A DNA stretch of 64,000 nucleotides, taken from assembly GCA_024195265.1 (NCBI GenBank), contig JAJLRJ010000004.1:2365125-2429124 (forward strand), given 5' to 3'. The notes below the pieces were generated by a model. The model was not told where the DNA came from. It worked only from the letters and a program-made list of their open reading frames with translations, and did not search any database. Shown here piece by piece: positions 57,789-64,000 of this stretch. How positions within the stretch are numbered: position 1 is the first letter of the stretch; each line of letters begins with the position of its first letter. The position numbers and the translations under genes were made by a program. Source of the DNA: Dendrophyllia cribrosa. Lineage: Eukaryota > Cnidaria > Anthozoa > Scleractinia > Dendrophylliidae.

Positions 57789-60082
57789 TCACTTTCGTTT
57801 GATGGCGCGTATCTGATAACGAGAAGGAAACTGGATTAAAGCTGCCTTTGCCTTTGGAGGATGCCCTTGGCCTGGAAGAAAAGTGAAGTTGTGGAGCAAC
57901 CACGAGGCAAACAAGAACAGCTCAACTTTTGCCAGAGATTCTCCCGCGCAAACCCGACGACCAGCTCCAAAAGGATAGAAATTGCCTTGGTTGGTGATCA
58001 GCTTGCCATCTGTGTCGATATGACGGTACGGGTTAAACACGGTGGGGTCTTCCCAGCACTTGGGATCCAGATGAACGGCTTCTGTGTGAGCGAAGACAAT
58101 GCTATCTTTAGGAACACGGTAGCCACAGAGCGTTGTATCGGTGACGGCGACGTGAGGAACTGCAAGGGGCAAGACGTTTCCAAGTCTTAATGTTTCCAAG
58201 ATTGCTGCATGAATGAGAGGCAGATTCGGGCGGTCCTCCAAAGAGGGTCTTCGATCACCAACTACCTCATCTAACTGGCGCTGAATGTCCTCTTGGTACT
58301 TTGGATAGCTAGCCAAGAAAGCGATGGCGAATCGTAATGTAGTGCTGGTAGTTTCATACCCGGCAAGGAACATGTCCTCGATGGCGGCGATGAAATAGTC
58401 TTCGGAAAGGAGAGCAGCTCTCTCTTCATCACTCTCACATTCTGCCTCGAGGTCATATCTGGCGCGAAGCAAAGCTGACATAAAATCTTTCGCTGGTTCG
58501 GTTGGATCAAAAGTTTCTTTTCTCTCTCGCAGAAATTTGCGAATGATATCGTGCATTTCAAAGAACAACTGAAAAAGGCGTTCGGGAGCCTTAAAAGGCA
58601 GGTAACGCGCCCACGAAAAAAAATCCATGGTCACGGCGAACTGAACGTCCTTGTTACTCGATGCAAATTTAATGTTCAGCTTCAAAAGCCTGTTCAAATC
58701 TGTATTCGTTGTGTCGAGGCCTTCTTTAAATATTATTTGAGAAATAACATCGGCGACGCCACTCATTAAGCAATCTGCGGGATCAAAGGGTTTTCCCTCT
58801 TGTTGTTCCATGAACTGCGCCATTTTCTCGGCCTGTGCTGAGACTCGGCCTTCAATCAAAGGAGCATTCGAGAGGTACTGGCGCAAGGCTGTAGTGAAAA
58901 GTTTACGATAAAACCTCCAGGCAGGTCCATAGTCACCTAAGATTATATCTTTACCACCTGTAATCAAAATGGGTAGCAATGTTAAATATTGAATGCCTAG
59001 TTCAATATTTATACTTATTTGTACTATAAGGCATATGGTCAGTCAATTCCACTGATGGAATCAAAGAATACCAGGCGTTAGTTTTAAAAGTGCTTGCCCA
59101 AACAAGGTGTTATTTGTGACGTTTCCAAGTCGCTCTTTAAATACCTGGGCCGAGCCTGGCCGTTGAGAAACGAAAACTTTATTTTGTTTTATTGTTTAAA
59201 GTACCCGTTTGAAGCAAAATGTTGCATCGTGGTAATGGAGACAAACATGGCGAATTTTTCGTGGGAAGTCAAGGTTACAAATCACAAGTCTGTTTTTGCA
59301 GTGTTTCAAGACTTCTTTTCATAGCCAAACTTAAGCCAAACATGCTTAGATTTAAAGATGACGTGGACTCGGGGGCTAACATTTTCTAGTCGAAGCTGGT
59401 AATTATCTGTCTTTTCGTCATACGATCGCCCGTAATTTTACTGCGATCGATATCCTACAGTATGCAGATACAGTATCCTAAATTGAACGAAAATTTTGCA
59501 AGACCAATAGTAAAATTTCGAAAGACATTTGCCACCCTTGAAAAACAAACCGACAACTAATAAGTTCATTAACCCTTTCACTCCCAGAGTCGATTATCGA
59601 GACATGTAGTGTATTTCTAACTTTTGAGTCTGTTAACAAAATCCTATGTTGTGACCATTCAAATGAAACCTCTTCAGCAGTACTTTTGCATGGTACCATT
59701 TGTTTTTCAATATTTTACAAAATGAAATTTGGAATTGTTTTTGAATTTTGATTTTGGCACTCTTAGGAGTTAAAGAGTTAACGTGTTACCATGACAGCAA
59801 AAAACAATTTAAAATGCAGAGCTAGCAAGACTGATCCCCGACTGAGATATCAATACAACTCTTTAAGAGTCTTGTTGGTCTGGATAAGTATACGAAATAA
59901 ATAAAATCGTTTTATTAAACATACCTAAGGTTAGGCTGTAAAAGGTGTACATTTGTGATCTCCCGGCGTAATCAGCAGACTTCTTCACGAGCATCTCTTT
60001 GACAGACTCAGGAGTTGAAGCCATAACGAACCTGTAACTTCCAAGTTTCGTGGAAACAATACGACCGAAGTTCTTTTTTAGA
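57789..60082 (-). CDS. P450 gene E: exons 2 and 3 (exon 1 beyond right edge)
   Basis: Exon 2 is 59925-60082 (158 nt, TTGTAG acceptor, GTATGT donor). Exon 3 is 57789-58957 (1169 nt, ATTACAG acceptor, stop at 57789-57791). Exon 2 encodes the start of the catalytic domain (LKKNFGRIVSTKLGSYRFVM). Exon 3 has WRFYR, AGYETTST, ETLR and FGAGRRVCAG. Both are open and match gene D closely, so an intact enzyme is likely. By alignment with D, exon 1 should start about 200-450 bases past position 64000. Function as for gene D, an ER monooxygenase of unknown substrate. Confidence 0.9.
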
Positions 60083-60783
60083 CTACAAATAAAATGAAAT
60101 AGGCGTTAGCAAACTGAGAAATACGCTAGAGAGGTTTAACAGTTAAACGGTTAAACAGTAAACAGCGAGACAAACAGTGTACAAAATGGTCAATCATCAA
60201 AACAATTCAAATCGGTGGCTCCGTTACTCACTGTAAGCGGTTATTCTATGTTTGCCCATATTTAGTCATGGTCATGGTATATTTGCGCATAGCCCATATC
60301 ATGTACTTTGACGCCATCTTTAATCCCTGTAACTACTGTTGTAACGATAAAAAAAAGTATTCGGTAGCCCGGCGTTCTTGTAGCGGTAACGTCGATGTGA
60401 ATTAGGTCAATTAGGGAATAGTTTTATTTATGATAAATAGATACGCAGCCCAATGGCGGAATTTCTGCATATATTATGATAGCCAAAAGTGCAATACTCT
60501 AAACATTATTATACACTATACATACAAAAAAGGATTGTCACTTAATAAAAAGGATAATAATCTAAGAGGAATTATGTAGCCTCTGACGGAGGACCTCTAC
60601 ATCTGAAAATTCCTTTAGCTACCGGGTAATTTTTAGTGATAAGTTCAACATCAGTGGGATCTTCAATATGGCTATAGCTATAGAATTAAATTTCCATTAA
60701 GATGGACCATGAGGTGAATGTTCAACAGTACTGGCTAACATTAAAGGGTTACGACAGAGTGGTCGATTTTAATAGCAGGTATA

Positions 60784-61099
60784 AGGGAAGTGGTCAAAAC
60801 AAATATACTAAAAGAGGACCCACCTTGTATAGTGGTAGGGGATCATGCAAGATATCACCTACATGTATCTGATTAAATAGGTTAATGGTCAACATTTATT
60901 GGCCTAAAAATTAGAAGTTTCATTGCTAGTAAAATGACACATGAAGGTGTAAATCTTTTGCCAAGTTTCTACTCCTGATGAATGGGGGCTACACCAACAA
61001 GACATCATTTAGGTGGAGGAGGGAGTGTACATAAAGAAACCACCAGTCTTTTGTAAAGCAGTGGGTCCTGTCCGAGTTTAATAGTTTCGACCATTTCTC
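60784..61099. mobile_element. Mariner-type MITE, TA target duplication
   Basis: Imperfect inverted ends of about 38 bp (AGGGAAGTGGTCAAAAC and GTTTCGACCATTTCTC), flanked by TA on both sides. Module D (about 50780) lacks it. Confidence 0.65.
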
Positions 61100-61293
61100 T
61101 AATGTCAGTCAGGTTTAAATATCCTCTTGTATTGAATGGCTAATCAACCAAAAATCGGAATTGCGTATAATATGATAGCGAGATAAGTGCAATATTCTAA
61201 AAATGATTATGCACTACATATAAAAAGGATTGACACTAAATAAAAAAAAATATATAATAATGGCTAAGAAAAACCATTTAGCCTTGAACGCAG

Positions 61294-61353
61294 AGGTCTT
61301 CAGTTCTCGTCGCGCAGTCGATGAAATGGATTGCGTGACGAGCACTGGGGACC
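61294..61353. repeat. Hairpin in intron 1 of gene E, loop inverted relative to D
   Basis: Same hairpin as 51325-51385, but the central segment reads GTCGATGAAATGGATT instead of ATCCATTTCATCGATT. Confidence 0.75.
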
Positions 61354-61377
61354 TCTGCTAAGAATCGTGTTGTAATG

Positions 61378-62609
61378 TAGCCTGCAGAACAGGCGTTATT
61401 TTTTTAAGCGTTTCAGGCGAGCGCGGCAGGCGAACGCGAAGCGCGAGGCGAACGCGAAGTGCGAGGCGAGCGCGGAGCGCGAGGGGAGAAAAAAATTACG
61501 CCTGTCCGCACATCATTGTTCGTGCTGTTCCGGCGTTCATATATGAACGCGGCTATCCAATTGGCTGCTCGATATCATGTGATCATAATGGTATGACACA
61601 TCAATGGCGTAAACAAAACAGACACTAGACCGGCGAAGCGGAACCGATAATAAAATCACAGCTTTGTCTGAGACAAACCTCACGTAAACTTCAATTCTCT
61701 ACAAAATGAATGGCTAACTTTTAAAGCTGCATTTCTCTCTGCTAAGCTTGAATCTACAGATCGATTTTCGTGACAAATCCTACGAAAACTAAAATAGCTG
61801 GGCCCAGCGTGACAAAAACATGGCAAGATAGACATGCAAGGGCGACATCTCATTTCAGATCCTGTCATTTCAGAGAAGAAGAAGTGAAAATCTTTCGTAT
61901 ATATAACTAACATGCCGAAAGCAACACTCTAACCGCAATGAAATTAAAAAAAGAATGCTCATAATTTATCGAGAACAAAAACTACAGGAAATCACAATAG
62001 ACAGATTTGACCTTCCGTCCATTGCATGCACGCGGCATTTTTTACAAAAGTTCAATCGGTCAGCACCAAAATCCTCCAAAACAAGCTAAATGTACACTCG
62101 TTCAAAACAAATAGAAGGAGAAAATGGCGTTAAAAAGCATAAGGTTACATGTAAAGTCGTGCGTGCTTGCCATTTTACGCGTGTGACTCTTCGACATGAA
62201 GTCCAAGCTGGGATAAAATTTCACAGATCTTGGCTCCTTCACGGTCTTCCCTAATGGGTTGCCGAAAACTTGTCACAGAACTGGAACGCTTCACAGTTTC
62301 GAACACCAGAGTCTGCAAGTCTTCTGCAAATGCTTTCTTTTGAGTAGCTGGCGTATGTTCGGCGCAGAACCATCAGGACATTTTATACCTTCGCCGGTGG
62401 TCGGTTTGGCTCTCGCACCATATGGGGCCAAAATAGGCCGTTTTGCGTTATGATTGGTTGGTGATTTGGGGGTGTGTTTGGGGGCGGAAGGGCACAAACA
62501 ATGGTGTGCGGACAGGCGTTATTTTCTTCTTCCCTCGCGCTCCGCGCTCGGCCTCGCGCTTCGCGCTCGCCTGAAACGCTTAAAAAAATAACGCCTGTTC
62601 TGCAGGCTA
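61378..62609. mobile_element. MULE-like non-autonomous element, 9-bp target duplication
   Basis: Inverted ends of about 130-140 bp starting TAGCCTGCAGAACAGGCG, flanked by GTTGTAATG at 61369-61377 and 62610-62618. Module D has GTTGTAATG once (about 51399). The ends contain GCGAGCGCGAAGCGCGAGG-type repeats and are themselves partly palindromic (ACAGGCGTTAT/TTACGCCTGT). No transposase ORF inside. Confidence 0.85.
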
Positions 62610-62624
62610 GTTGTAATGAAAATA

Positions 62625-62870
62625 CAGCTATTTCAATTAACGTTGTCGGATGAAAGCTCAAAGCTACAAGCCAAGATAGTTGGGAGCGACGCAAAATAAG
62701 CGTTTTCCCCGCTCGTCGCATCGCTCATTCGCGCCGTTTCTTTTCGTTTCACCGCTTCCAACTACCTGCATGCCTGGAACAGGCGCTCGGTTTACTCGTT
62801 CGCGGATCGGTCTTGACTTGTAGGCTTTGAGCTTTAAGCTTTCACCCGACAACGTTAATTGAAATAGCTG
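62625..62870. mobile_element. Mariner-type MITE, TA target duplication
   Basis: CAGCTATTTCAATTAACG ends, inverted over more than 30 bp, flanked by TA (62623-62624, 62871-62872). Module D reads AAAATAAATTAA with no insert. It lies six bases beyond the MULE target duplication. Confidence 0.85.
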
Positions 62871-62872
62871 TA

Positions 62873-64000
62873 AATTAATACTAGAACATAACAAAACAAA
62901 AACCAATGATTGAATTAAAAAAGAAATTTGAAAGAAACAGGCGTATTGAGGTTAGCACCAGTTAGCCACGGAGTAGCGTCCATATTTCTACTTTACAATA
63001 CATGTTTGTCGAAGTACGGAGACACAAATTGACGACTAAACATCAGAAAGATGAAGATACTAGTCTCGCCTTAAAAACAGATCGGATTTGTTCCGAAATG
63101 TATTTATATATTTTTATTTCAGTCGTTTAAATAGTGGTGAGTGAAATATAGGTGGTGGAGGGAGGGAGGGGTATTACTAGTGTTGAGGGTGAGGGGGATA
63201 AGGCGCAATCCGTGAGAAAGTTTTTGTCATTGGTCGTAACTGTTTGTTCCCGTTCTCGGCTCTCCAGTGTCTGTCAAACACCTGAAATAGGCTAATTAAT
63301 TACAGCTGTTGTAATTTTCCATACATGGATATTTTTGAAGGAAAAAGGGACAAACATAACAAACCAAAATAAGATTTTCTTTCAAACAACTGCTAAAAAC
63401 TGCTCAATTCTATGCAGGACAATAACTGACTGAAAAAGTTTTAAACTGTAGAATATCAACAACGCGAGAGATGATCGATGGTTATTATGCATATGCAGTA
63501 ATGCTTTATACGATGCATATTACAACTTCACAAAAATAAACATTTCGCAGTCATTTCGTAGTTTCCCTTCAAATTCCTCCGCAACAAGTTATCGTCCGTA
63601 CGGGGACGTGCCGCTTGACGAGGTATGTAGTTTTACGTGAGTCTGTCCTAAATGTCTGAATCTATCCTAACAGGGCCGGCATGGGTGCACGATTGTCGTC
63701 GGACAGACGAACAAGGGAAGGGGGATGACACACTTCCCCCCCTCCCCCCGCATCCCTGCATGCTATGTAATCGTTCCACCTTTTCTAAACATGACCTTAT
63801 AATCTGAAAGGATTTCTTGGTCTGAGATTTTTATCAATACAGCTGTGCAACTCCTCCACTAAAGCGCCAAAACTTACAATTATTTCAAAATCAAAAATAA
63901 TATTTAGCCTGCAGAAACCTATTTTGGCCTGTTATTTAAAATGTTCAGTGAATTGTGAGAATTGGCATAAAATAAAAATTTTGGTGGAGCTGCACAGATC
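62873..64000. other. Intron 1 of P450 gene E up to the window edge
   Basis: Aligns with module D (51411 onward) and, for 62970-63740, with locus C (39950-40250), which D lacks. No exon before the edge. Confidence 0.7.

Larger units (their letters stand above)
55900..64000. repeat. P450 module E (tandem segmental duplicate, cut by window edge)
   Basis: Counterpart of module D. The last bases (GGAGCTGCACAGATC) align with about 52164-52178, some 235 bases short of exon 1 in D. Confidence 0.85.

Overview
The window looks like nuclear DNA of a cnidarian, most likely an anthozoan such as a stony coral. The evidence is intron-containing animal genes with GT-AG junctions, a tandem array of microsomal CYP2-clan cytochrome P450 genes, CR1-like LINE ends, many TA-, TAA-, TTAA- and 9-bp-TSD transposons, long homopolymers, and an integrated Polinton/Maverick virus-like element. 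All assignments come from reading the sequence and from recall of protein families; no database search was run.

Layout. 1-7901: the right-hand part of a Polinton/Maverick. It holds a packaging ATPase cut by the left edge, six small genes, a retrovirus-type integrase broken by one stop, and a convergent protein-primed family B DNA polymerase broken by two stops and a frameshift. It ends in a palindrome of about 200 bp. A short TATATATA-like box lies just before every visible start codon. 7898-10158: P450 debris, namely a frameshifted first exon on the minus strand and a truncated last exon on the plus strand. 10159-26856: repeat-rich DNA with MITEs, a 52-bp-arm hairpin, a tRNA-Thr-like gene, LINE ends, a minus-strand gene of unknown function (at least 18494-22305) with an NNCYNYA motif, and a 49-codon ORF with a signal peptide. 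26857-64000: four minus-strand P450 loci head to tail. They are B (complete, 513 aa), C (exon 2 missing, with a 4.6-kb TTAA transposon and a hAT remnant in the gap), D (complete, 511 aa) and E (exons 2 and 3 here; exon 1 expected just past the right edge).

How it fits together. The P450 genes share one structure: exon 1 of 209 nt, exon 2 of 158 nt, and a large exon 3 of 1169-1175 nt. They arose by repeated tandem duplication. Modules D (about 43960-52622) and E (about 55900-64000) can be aligned along most of their length, so most mobile elements in one have a visible empty site in the other, which fixes their ends and target duplications. The Polinton boundary is fixed the same way, by comparing 7898-8630 with 29173-29896. 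It apparently sits in intron 1 of a P450 copy whose remaining exons would lie left of the window.

The most interesting items are the uniform promoter-like box of the Polinton, the TTAA element carrying convergent THAP and acidic P2X7-like ORFs behind matching double CRE motifs, the upstream region unique to P450 gene D, a hairpin whose loop is inverted between modules D and E, and the NNCYNYA secreted-protein gene.
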